From assembly GCA_020854015.1 (NCBI GenBank), contig JADZGG010000275.1:1-7360 (forward strand): DNA of 7,360 bases. The letters are read 5' to 3'. Made by a program: the position numbers and the translations under genes. The stretch comes from Flavobacteriales bacterium (GTDB lineage: Bacteria > Bacteroidota > Bacteroidia > Flavobacteriales_F > PHOS-HE28). Position 1 is the stretch's first letter. Each line of letters begins with the position of its first letter. Positions 1 through 6,324 of the stretch are shown in pieces. The notes under the pieces were generated by a model. The model saw only the letters and a list, made by a program, of their open reading frames with translations. It was not told where the DNA came from and searched no databases.

Positions 1-231
1 GCGGGCAAGGCCCTTGTTCATGGCGTCATAGACACCGGTATCCGGCTCACTGACGATGATCGCTCGGCCATCGGTGAAGCGCTGCAGCACGGCCTGGGTC
101 GCCGCATCCGGCGAGGCGCCGTCAACGATGATGTGCTCGATGTCCGGATGCGTTTGAGATCGCACGCTGGCAACGGTCTCGGCAAGCTGCTCGCCTGCCT
201 TGTAACACACTGTGATCAGCGAGAACCTCAT
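1..231 (-). CDS. Glycosyltransferase family 2, N-terminal 77 codons (cut by window edge)
   Basis: The frame runs open from an ATG at 231-229 to the first base of the window, so the 3' part is missing. The visible protein starts MRFSLITVCYKAGEQLAETV, the usual first strand and helix of a GT-A fold. It continues with HIIVDGAS..D (residues 33-42), the nucleotide-sugar binding segment, and SEPDTGVYDAMNKGLA (61-76), a signature of WcaA/WfgS-like GT2 enzymes of exopolysaccharide and O-antigen loci. Such enzymes transfer a sugar from a nucleotide donor to a lipid-linked intermediate at the cytoplasmic face of the inner membrane. The catalytic base and acceptor region lie outside the window, so donor and linkage cannot be told. 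The start is supported by the ATGA overlap with the stop of the acetyltransferase gene (TGA at 230-228). The family is secure; the exact sugar is unknown. Confidence 0.9.
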   Translation of the reverse strand, partial: MRFSLITVCYKAGEQLAETVASVRSQTHPDIEHIIVDGASPDAATQAVLQRFTDGRAIIVSEPDTGVYDAMNKGLAR

Positions 232-791
232 TCGATCACGCGTTCTCGCACAGGTTGCGCGGGGTTGCCCTGGTAGATCATGTAAGGCTCGAGGTCCTTG
301 GTGGCCACCCCCCCTGCCGAGAGAACGCTGTGGGACCGGAGCGTAACACCGAGCATCACCATGGCCCCGGCACCGACCCAGCTACCTGCCTCAAGGACCA
401 CCGGTCCGCTCATGGTCGGGTAGTCGACACGCTTGTAATTGTGGCTGCCTTGGATGATCATGGCACCCTGACTGATCACCACATGGTTCCCGATGGTCAA
501 TTGGTCGATGTTGTCGAGCCAGGCCCGTTGTCCGATCCAAACGTGGTCACCGATCGAGAGCTTCCACGGATACTTGATGTTCACGCCCGGGTGGATCACA
601 ACGCCTAGTCCCACTTTCGCCCCGAACAAACGCAACAGGCCGGGCTTCACCGAGCGGAACGGGAAGAGCGGGTTGAGAAAGAACAACGCGTTCACGAAGT
701 ACCAAAGGGTCATCTTCAGCGCCCCGGCCCCTTTCGGGAAATCAGCGTTGTTGAAGCGGCTCAGGTCGACGCGCTTTCGTTCGGTGGTCAT
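228..791 (-). CDS. WcaF-like polysaccharide O-acetyltransferase (left-handed beta-helix)
   Basis: This is a protein of 187 residues, close to the roughly 180 of colanic-acid WcaF. It probably transfers acetyl from acetyl-CoA to a sugar of the surface polysaccharide or its precursor in the cytoplasm. A short N-terminal region with a hydrophobic stretch (about 27-45) precedes hexapeptide repeats of the [LIV]-G-x-x-x-x type from about 56 to 165. Examples are SIGDHVWIG (79-87), TIGNHVVISQG (99-109) and GSWVGAGAMVMLGV (136-149). H117 in QGSHNY is the likely catalytic histidine, and the tail has YQGNPAQPVR (173-182), a usual family ending. The open frame extends up to 875, but the ATG at 791 is preferred. 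It gives the family length and forms an ATGA overlap with the stop of the upstream glycosyltransferase, and the 28 extra residues look like out-of-frame coding sequence. The acceptor sugar is not known. Confidence 0.9.
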   Translation of the reverse strand: MTTERKRVDLSRFNNADFPKGAGALKMTLWYFVNALFFLNPLFPFRSVKPGLLRLFGAKVGLGVVIHPGVNIKYPWKLSIGDHVWIGQRAWLDNIDQLTIGNHVVISQGAMIIQGSHNYKRVDYPTMSGPVVLEAGSWVGAGAMVMLGVTLRSHSVLSAGGVATKDLEPYMIYQGNPAQPVRERVIE

Positions 792-1930
792 GGGGCGATG
801 AGTTCCAGTGTTCGGTTCACCGGCACGGGGTCGTTCAAATATCGCTCGCCGATCCTGAACGCCCCCAAGGTCCATGGATCGTAGGCTGTTTGATCCATTT
901 CAACAAGACGCTGGGCGGCTTCAGTGAACAGGCTCCTTCCATCGATCGACAGGTCCCAGCCAGCACGCTTCGGCTCCAATTCTCTCCAAGGTGTGCGGTC
1001 GCTGATCAGAAGCGGAAGTCCTGATGCGAGCGCTTCCACCATCGTATGACCGAAGTTCTCACCCTGGCTGGGCATGAAAAGGGCGTGGTAAGAGGTGAAC
1101 AGTTCACCCACGGCCTCTGGTGCGATCGCACCCTTGTACGTCACGGCAATGCTGGAAGGAAGCTTCGCGATCGCCGCTTCGCACTGCTTCCAGTAAGCCT
1201 GATCATAGATGGGCCCGTACAGGTCATAGGTCACCTTCCCATTCACCTGCTCAAGGCATTGGATGGCGAACAACGTGTTCTTCTCCACAGCGATCCGCGC
1301 CACGCTCAACAGCCGGATCTCGCCGGGGATCTTGGTCCGTGGAGCTGGCGACGTGTTCTTCAGTTGGCGACCGAGGTTGGAGACCAAGTGAACCGTTGTT
1401 GCGGCCCCGATCCAATGCTTCACATCCTCCACTTCCTCCACGTTGGTGCCTTGGAAGATGACATCCTTGTAACAACCCAACAGCTTCATGACAGCAAGGA
1501 AGGCCCGCTTCTTCAGCGAACCGTGCTTCATCATGCCTTTGGCCAACATCCCTCGAGCGGCCACCACACGGCGCAGGGAGCTTCCCCGCAATAGCCACAG
1601 GGGCATCACGCTGAACCAGCGTGAATACAAGCCGTTGATGTAAACCGTGGCCCAGTTCTCCTGCCACAGGATCTTTCGCCACGTGGCTTTGTTCACGCCG
1701 GATGTTGAAGCGTACCAGACCTTTTCCCCGCCGGGCAAGGTCGTCCACGAGTCAGACGTGACACCTGTGTAAGGCGTCTGTTCCGTGTAATCCGCGTTGG
1801 TCGTAACGATGTGCAGATCCACACGATCACGCAGATGGTCCACGAGGTTCGCCATGCTGCGCACGGGTCCTCCCGCCTTGTAGCCCGGCAAATACCAGTC
1901 AATGAACACGAGGACCTTAGGCTTGGTCAC
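788..1930 (-). CDS. Glycosyltransferase, GT4-like (GT-B fold)
   Basis: This 380-residue, two-domain GT-B enzyme is probably a retaining transferase acting on a lipid-linked polysaccharide intermediate at the inner face of the cytoplasmic membrane. The N-terminal domain begins KVLVFIDWYLPGYKAGGPVR (5-24), where the glycine-rich loop of acceptor domains is expected, and has VVAARGML (122-129), a form of the common PRGML motif. The donor domain has LLSVARIAVEKN (207-218; R212 and K217 likely contact the donor phosphate) and FMPSQGENFGHTMVEALASG (285-304), whose E291 and E299 form the E-x7-E motif. Translation is called from GTG at 1930-1928. It overlaps the upstream gene by 14 bp (its TAA is at 1919-1917), and the conserved first beta strand follows at once, so a later start would damage the fold. 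The donor sugar cannot be deduced. Confidence 0.9.
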   Translation of the reverse strand: MTKPKVLVFIDWYLPGYKAGGPVRSMANLVDHLRDRVDLHIVTTNADYTEQTPYTGVTSDSWTTLPGGEKVWYASTSGVNKATWRKILWQENWATVYINGLYSRWFSVMPLWLLRGSSLRRVVAARGMLAKGMMKHGSLKKRAFLAVMKLLGCYKDVIFQGTNVEEVEDVKHWIGAATTVHLVSNLGRQLKNTSPAPRTKIPGEIRLLSVARIAVEKNTLFAIQCLEQVNGKVTYDLYGPIYDQAYWKQCEAAIAKLPSSIAVTYKGAIAPEAVGELFTSYHALFMPSQGENFGHTMVEALASGLPLLISDRTPWRELEPKRAGWDLSIDGRSLFTEAAQRLVEMDQTAYDPWTLGAFRIGERYLNDPVPVNRTLELIAP

Positions 1931-3020
1931 GGCGTGCTTTGATGAGGTCCATCACCACGAGCGACCACTCCTTGGGGCTCCACTGGGCACCCAGTTCTGC
2001 ACTTCTCCGCCCCATCGCGAGCAATTCCGCGTCTGTGCTCAGCATGGTCATGCGCAACATGGTCGATAGCGTTCCGGCATCGCCACTGATGAAACGAAAA
2101 CCGTTCTCTGTCTCCTTCAGGAAGCGCTCGCCTGCACCCACGGCACTGCTCAGTACCATGGGAAAGCCCGCACAGGCATGCTCGTGCACCACCACACCCC
2201 ACGGCTCATACGTGCTGGGCAGAACGAACACGCCGCACTGTTCCATCACACTGGGCATGTCCTTCACTTGCACAAAGCCGAGATGTTTGACGCGGAGGTG
2301 ACGTCCTGAAGCCGAGTTCATCACTTGCTCGTGCAATTCACCCGTCCCAGCGATCCAGAGCTCCCAATCGCCGGCCATGCCTTGTTCGCAAAGTCGCGCG
2401 AACACATCGCATAGCAACTGGTGTCCTTTCGTGGGGATGTAGCGCGCCACGCAAAGAAGCCGGTGCGGCCAATGTGTGGGGCGTTGGGCCAGCAGCCGAT
2501 CGCCCAGTGCCTTGAAGCGGTCCACATCCGCACTGTAAAAGCCGCGCTTGATGTTCAGTTCCGGAAAGCCGAGGCGGCGGGCATAGGTGGCCTGAGCTTC
2601 ACCAGTGACCCAGGCATGACTGAACGTACGTGAGAGCCAGAGGCGGTTCGCAGCGACAGCGGCCCATTGCCGGGCATCACCACGCCAAGCGGTATCACTG
2701 CACATCACCGTAGGTATTCCTTCCTTGTGGAGGGCCCGACAGATCTTCAGGTAGCTCTTATCCACCCAACCACTGGCGAAGGCCACGTCCGGCCTGATGC
2801 CGTGCACCAACCGCATCAGCGCCTGGTCATCGTACGCATCGCGTTCGTGCACCTTCACCCGGTCGGCGAAGTGCAGGTCAAAGGGTGCCTCGCGGTTAAC
2901 CGGCCAGCGCACGATGTGCACCTCCACATCGTATTCCGCCACCAAACGCTCCACGCAGGCCAGGAAATACGGCGCGAGCTCGGTGTATAGAAAGAGCACC
3001 TTCTTCACGGACGTGCTCAT
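1917..3020 (-). CDS. Glycosyltransferase family 4 (GT-B fold)
   Basis: This 367-residue cytoplasmic or membrane-associated GT4 enzyme most likely adds one sugar in assembly of the surface polysaccharide. The N-terminal domain starts with the strand KKVLFLYTELAPYFLACVER (6-25) and contains IRPDVAFASGW (75-85) and SDTAWRGDARQW (108-119). The donor domain begins near 186 with RLLCVARYIPTKGHQLL (187-203; R193 and K198 expected at the donor phosphate), then WIAGTGEL (222-229). It ends its active site with VLPSTYEPWGVVVHEHACAG (266-285), where E272 and E280 are the E-x7-E pair. The start ATG at 3020-3018 overlaps the deacetylase stop as ATGA. The gene differs clearly in sequence from the next GT4 gene, so the pair is not a recent duplication. 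The family is firm; substrate specificity is not visible. Confidence 0.92.
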   Translation of the reverse strand: MSTSVKKVLFLYTELAPYFLACVERLVAEYDVEVHIVRWPVNREAPFDLHFADRVKVHERDAYDDQALMRLVHGIRPDVAFASGWVDKSYLKICRALHKEGIPTVMCSDTAWRGDARQWAAVAANRLWLSRTFSHAWVTGEAQATYARRLGFPELNIKRGFYSADVDRFKALGDRLLAQRPTHWPHRLLCVARYIPTKGHQLLCDVFARLCEQGMAGDWELWIAGTGELHEQVMNSASGRHLRVKHLGFVQVKDMPSVMEQCGVFVLPSTYEPWGVVVHEHACAGFPMVLSSAVGAGERFLKETENGFRFISGDAGTLSTMLRMTMLSTDAELLAMGRRSAELGAQWSPKEWSLVVMDLIKARRDQA

Positions 3021-3907
3021 GCCACTTGCTTGGGAAGATGGGATACGCCGGCCTTAAGCAGGTCAGCGAAGGTGGTCATGGGCAGGTCATCGAAGAGCCG
3101 CCGCATCTTGGGCTCGGTGGTGTCCAGGTTCACGTAGCTCATGAAGCGTCGCTTCAGGCTCATGGGCAGGCGCGGATGGCCGGCATCCACCTCGCGCGGG
3201 TGCAGGTAGAACACAACAGAGCGTTGCTCGGCCAACACCTCAAGTGCCTTGCTCCGGATCAGTGGATACGGGAAGAAGCGCAAATAGCCACCACCGAAGA
3301 AGAACATGTCGCGCCCCAAGGTCCGCACCAACGAGATGGGGAATTCCACGATGTCCCCTTTCGATGTGGGGACCACATGCGGCACCGGCAGAGCGCCCGG
3401 CCAGCCACCGTGATTGCGGCTACCTGGCCAGATGGAGCTGTCGTAGGCGTGACCGGTCTCGGCCAGAGATTCGAAGAACCAAGGGGTCTCCTTGGTGACA
3501 CTGAAACCGGGGGCGCGGTAACCCAGAACGGGATTGCCGGTCGCATCCTCGATCACCCCTTTCGCACGGCGCACATCTTCTGTGAAATGGCGGCGATCGT
3601 TCTGAAAGACCAGTTGATGGGCATAGCCATGGGATGCGATCTCGTGGCCCTGATCTGCCGCGTCCCGCACCAACTGCGGATGACGCTCTGCAACCCAACC
3701 TAAGAAAAAGAGCGTGGTGCGCACCTGTTTCTCGGCGAACACGTCAAGCATGCGACGGAAAGAGGCCTCTACGCGTGACTCCAGGCCGTCCCATTGGTCC
3801 ATGGGCGGTGTGGAGGGCACGTCAAGGATATGGAACCATTCCTCCACGTCCACGCTGAAGACGCAAGGGGGTGTTCGGGCGGTCATGCGTTGCTCGCCGA
3901 TACGCAT
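3017..3907 (-). CDS. NodB-type polysaccharide deacetylase, XrtA-associated subfamily with DUF3473-like C-terminus
   Basis: This 296-residue carbohydrate esterase 4-like protein probably removes N-acetyl (or O-acetyl) groups from an exopolysaccharide or its precursor. Visible motifs are FSVDVEEWFH (17-26; D20 aligns with the catalytic base), TTLFFLGWVAERHP (64-77), HEIASHGYAHQLVF (88-101; H93 and H97 as metal ligands), GYRAPGFSVT (129-138) and VVFYLHPREVD (231-241; H236). The C-terminal part, from YLHP to about 285 (RRFMSYVNLDTTEPKMRRLF), matches the DUF3473 extension typical of deacetylases beside XrtA exosortase exopolysaccharide genes. No signal peptide is seen, so it may act in the cytoplasm or be exported another way. 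ATG at 3907 is used; ATG at 3886 (MTARTPPC) is equally possible and keeps every motif. It follows a 72-bp gap and overlaps the next gene by ATGA. HPRE replaces the more usual HPWE. Confidence 0.93.
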   Translation of the reverse strand: MRIGEQRMTARTPPCVFSVDVEEWFHILDVPSTPPMDQWDGLESRVEASFRRMLDVFAEKQVRTTLFFLGWVAERHPQLVRDAADQGHEIASHGYAHQLVFQNDRRHFTEDVRRAKGVIEDATGNPVLGYRAPGFSVTKETPWFFESLAETGHAYDSSIWPGSRNHGGWPGALPVPHVVPTSKGDIVEFPISLVRTLGRDMFFFGGGYLRFFPYPLIRSKALEVLAEQRSVVFYLHPREVDAGHPRLPMSLKRRFMSYVNLDTTEPKMRRLFDDLPMTTFADLLKAGVSHLPKQVA

Positions 3908-3979
3908 TGCGGTGGCGATGGCTGCGAAGGTACCGATCTACGGAAGCTGGACCGAAGCCGCTGCATAGCATCGAATAGC
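3908..3979. other. 72-bp intergenic gap, the only real gap in the gene run
   Basis: Every other junction overlaps or is 3 bp apart, so this is the only place where a promoter for the polysaccharide genes could lie outside coding sequence. On the minus strand, 3932-3925 reads TACCTTCG, one mismatch from the Bacteroidota -7 consensus TAnnTTTG. No matching TTG box was found at the expected upstream distance. An imperfect inverted repeat (GCATTCG at 3990-3984 and CGATGC at 3973-3968) straddles the DUF2306 stop codon, but it is short and has no T-run after it. I therefore see neither a convincing promoter nor a convincing terminator. A short AT-rich patch (TATTCGATGCTATG) lies at its upstream end. 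Confidence 0.3.
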
Positions 3980-4681
3980 TCAGCGAATGCGGATGTCCGT
4001 CATCGCGTGCATGCGCTTGCCTTTGGCAAAGCTCTGCTTGTAGTAGCGGATCCATAGGGCGATCATCGGGGCACCGAGCATGGTGGGCCACAACCATTGC
4101 AGCCACATCGGCTTGATCATGTGAAGGTTCACAGCGGAAAAGGCGGACACCGTGGCGATGTAGCCACCGAGGAAACCGGTCATGTGTGAATAGAACCACT
4201 CGCGCTTATCGTGATTCGATTGGAAGAACCGGCGCAACTGCCTCCAGACCATGAGCAGGCCGATGGCCCCGAACACCGTGAAGATGATGCTGCCACTGTC
4301 GCGATGACCCAAGGCCAGGTGGATCATGCCCCAGAGGAAGAGCCCGCCATTGAACAACGTCGCCGTTCCATGCAGGACATAGTCCGTCAATTCCGGTCGT
4401 TGGCCTTGATGGATGCGCTTCAAATAAAGCGCCCGATAACCTGAGGCAACCATGTGAAAGCTGAACAGCGCCACCAAGGCCATCAGGACATTGGGGCGAA
4501 GGATGCCAGCGACGATGGCGGTCACCGCCACGACCGCCATGGCGTAGAAGAACGCCTTCCCCCAACGGCGATGCCAATCGCCACCCTTGCGCACCAGCAT
4601 GGCCAATGGGGCCATCACCAATGCGAAGAAACCGGCCGCAGCGTGTATCCGGAGCGTCGTGGTGAGTATCACATCATCCAT
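3980..4681 (-). CDS. DUF2306-like polytopic membrane protein
   Basis: This 233-residue, strongly hydrophobic protein of unknown function probably sits in the inner membrane. About seven membrane segments can be drawn: near 13-30, 43-61, 65-87, 103-123, 130-147, 167-186 and 193-211. Features shared with DUF2306-type proteins are RIHAAAGFFAL (11-21), WHRRWGKAFFYAM (36-48), a histidine in the third segment (H76) and YSHMTGFLGGYIATVSAFSAVN (start 164). Histidines at or near membrane segments (13, 37, 76, 104, 121, 166, 187) recall heme- or metal-binding membrane proteins, but this is only suggestive. The tail is basic. The start ATG at 4681 lies 3 bp after the stop of the upstream membrane protein gene, so both are likely made from one transcript. 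No known polysaccharide role fits it, so it may just be a neighbour. Confidence 0.8.
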   Translation of the reverse strand: MDDVILTTTLRIHAAAGFFALVMAPLAMLVRKGGDWHRRWGKAFFYAMAVVAVTAIVAGILRPNVLMALVALFSFHMVASGYRALYLKRIHQGQRPELTDYVLHGTATLFNGGLFLWGMIHLALGHRDSGSIIFTVFGAIGLLMVWRQLRRFFQSNHDKREWFYSHMTGFLGGYIATVSAFSAVNLHMIKPMWLQWLWPTMLGAPMIALWIRYYKQSFAKGKRMHAMTDIRIR

Positions 4682-4684
4682 ACT

Positions 4685-6100
4685 TCAGGGGAGTTCATCC
4701 GTTGGTCTCAACCGCTCATAAGCACCGATAGGCAGGTTAAAATAATGGGTATTCAAGGAACCGGGCTCCAACGCTGATCCAAAAACCCCGAGATCAAGGC
4801 CATCGGTATGGTCCCAACCTGAGTTCTCCCGATCGCAGATCACGGTCACGCCCACTGTCGGCGTTTCCAAGGAAGAACACAACAGTGTTTCAAAGGCCAG
4901 GGCCCAGTGGACCCCAAGACCTCGTTGAACAAGCGCATCATGACCGTCAACGGCTTTCTGCGCGTCCTGCGATCGGGCATCCTGCACCAAGGCTTCGATC
5001 GTGGCGAGCCGCTCTTCCATGGGCCGTGCAGCAAAGGAGATGTCGCGCAACTTCACGAATATCACCAGCGCGAACAGGCCAAGCAGCGCCGAGCGCCAAG
5101 GGCTACGCACGCTCATCATCACACCGACCGCAGGCACAGCTACCAGTGTGGCCAGGGGCACGAAGTTCTTCTCCATCATCACGGCCGTTTCGCCCTGCGC
5201 ATAGGTGAATAAGTTCAGCAGGATGAAGCCGATCCAGCCGAGCAAAGCGACCGAGATCTGAAGGCCTTTCCGTTCCCGCACAAGGGCAACGGTCACCAAC
5301 GCCATCAGCACCCACGCTGGCAGGAAATGCGTTGTGTAGGACCAGGTATGCCCGAAGAGGAACTCGATCGAGTTCCAATGGGATCCGTTGGCCACGTCCT
5401 TCACGTTGGCCAATACTGCGGAATAGAGGCCCGCTTCATAGGGTGAAGGTGGCAGCAACAAGCGCCCCAGTAAGGCCCACGCCACGCAGACACCGATCAG
5501 CCAGCGCAGCACCGGGCGTTGCGTTGGCGCTTGTACGTATTGGAGGACGAGAATTGCGGCCATGATCACCCAGCCCACCGGGTGCACCACCAAGGACACG
5601 AGAAGCAAAGCGACGGCGACGAGCACGAACCGCGGGCCACGCCCCTCCCCCTGTGCTTCCAACCATCCGAGCAGCAGGAAGGGATAGCAGGTGAGGTAGT
5701 TAGCTTCGAGCACCGGGCCGTAGAACGCAAGGCGCGTGCACAACACGGTGGCCAAGGCACACCCGAGCATGGCCTTCGGAGCACGCCACAAGTAGGCGCA
5801 GCTCAGGAATACCGCATAGCCGACCAGCACATGCGCTTCGGACGCCACCACCACCAGCGTGTTCAGCGAGGCCCCACAGCTCAAGAACAGTTTGATGACC
5901 AATTGCGGCAGCACCGCCGAATAGCGATGGGCCTCCACCTGAACGCCATCGACATTGATCCACTTGAAGAACTGCCAGGCCGAATCCACATGGATCATGC
6001 GCGCTTCGGCGTGCTGCCAGCCGAGGACCAACAAGGTGAGGAAGAGGGCGTGACCCAGCAGAAGGGGCACGCGATGATCCTCGGCCCCGTTACGGATCAC
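4685..6100 (-). CDS. Polytopic membrane protein of unknown function (possible GT-C-like)
   Basis: I do not recognise a named family. The 471-residue protein has about ten hydrophobic segments (near 11-29, 62-75, 83-105, 109-127, 135-148, 157-188 as one or two, 198-216, 258-274, 282-300, 313-330, 336-350). A soluble tail of about 120 residues follows (352-471), beginning with a charged, likely helical stretch (359-392). The loop after the first segment holds HVDSAWQFFKW (37-47) and EAHRYSAVLPQ (56-66). An acidic residue in the first outer loop is a hallmark of GT-C glycosyltransferases, which use lipid-phosphate sugars on the periplasmic side. That analogy and the polysaccharide neighbours are the only hints of function. 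The start is GTG at 6100-6098, overlapping the stop of the propeller gene as GTGA. The next in-frame ATG, at codon 35, would remove the first membrane segment. Confidence 0.75.
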   Translation of the reverse strand: MIRNGAEDHRVPLLLGHALFLTLLVLGWQHAEARMIHVDSAWQFFKWINVDGVQVEAHRYSAVLPQLVIKLFLSCGASLNTLVVVASEAHVLVGYAVFLSCAYLWRAPKAMLGCALATVLCTRLAFYGPVLEANYLTCYPFLLLGWLEAQGEGRGPRFVLVAVALLLVSLVVHPVGWVIMAAILVLQYVQAPTQRPVLRWLIGVCVAWALLGRLLLPPSPYEAGLYSAVLANVKDVANGSHWNSIEFLFGHTWSYTTHFLPAWVLMALVTVALVRERKGLQISVALLGWIGFILLNLFTYAQGETAVMMEKNFVPLATLVAVPAVGVMMSVRSPWRSALLGLFALVIFVKLRDISFAARPMEERLATIEALVQDARSQDAQKAVDGHDALVQRGLGVHWALAFETLLCSSLETPTVGVTVICDRENSGWDHTDGLDLGVFGSALEPGSLNTHYFNLPIGAYERLRPTDELP

Positions 6101-6324
6101 AGGCGCTGAAGGATGAAGGCTTGTCGAAGAACCTGGCCCTGTACCGTGGTCGCAGCCAGTACATAGGTGCCGTCCGGTAGCTCGAGGTCCAGCCGCACGT
6201 CAAGGCCTTGCAGTGGCTGCGCGAGCACCTGTCGTCCGGTCACATCCCAGATCGTGAGCGCGCGCAACCGCTCACTGGTGCGCACGGTCAGCGAACCCGA
6301 TGAGGGTGATGGGAACAAGGTGAA
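6097..6324 (-). other. T9SS type A C-terminal sorting domain (domain within the propeller gene)
   Basis: The last 75 codons fit the Por-secretion tail: FTLFPSPSSGSLTVR (346-360; normally x-PNP-x-x-G), ALTIWDVTGRQVLAQ (367-381; normally V-x-I-Y-D-x-T-G-x-x-V), DLELPDGTYVLAATT (391-405; normally L-x-x-G-x-Y-x-x) and a final hydrophobic strand RQAFILQRL (412-420). This is the strongest taxonomic marker in the window. The asparagine of the PNP motif is serine here, within the variation seen in the family. Confidence 0.9.

Noticed and set aside
792..875. N-terminal extension of the acetyltransferase to an upstream ATG
   Set aside because: It would overlap the GT4 gene by 88 bp and add 28 residues not found in WcaF-like proteins. 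The ATGA start at 791 fits better.
1046..1594. Plus-strand open frame of 182 codons opposite the second glycosyltransferase
   Set aside because: It is an antisense shadow without motifs, and the minus-strand GT4 motifs are clear.
3026..3703. Plus-strand open frame of 225 codons opposite the deacetylase gene
   Set aside because: It is an antisense shadow in GC-rich coding sequence. It has no recognisable motif, and the opposite strand carries a complete deacetylase with all family motifs.
3925..3932. TACCTTCG as a Bacteroidota -7 promoter element
   Set aside because: It has one mismatch to TAnnTTTG and no paired -33 TTG box at suitable spacing. In 72 bp such a match is likely by chance.
3968..3990. 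Possible terminator hairpin at the end of the DUF2306 gene
   Set aside because: The stem is about six pairs with a bulge and a 10-base loop, overlaps the stop codon and is not followed by a T-run.
3822..4199. Minus-strand open frame of 125 codons spanning the 72-bp gap
   Set aside because: It overlaps the DUF2306 gene and the deacetylase start in another frame, and its sequence is low-quality His/Arg/Pro-rich. No fusion or small gene is supported.
5519..6109. Plus-strand open frame of 196 codons opposite the 471-residue membrane protein gene
   Set aside because: Its composition is rich in His, Gln, Glu and Arg, as expected from the complement of a hydrophobic protein gene. It shows no domain, and the minus-strand gene is well supported by membrane segments and a coupled start.
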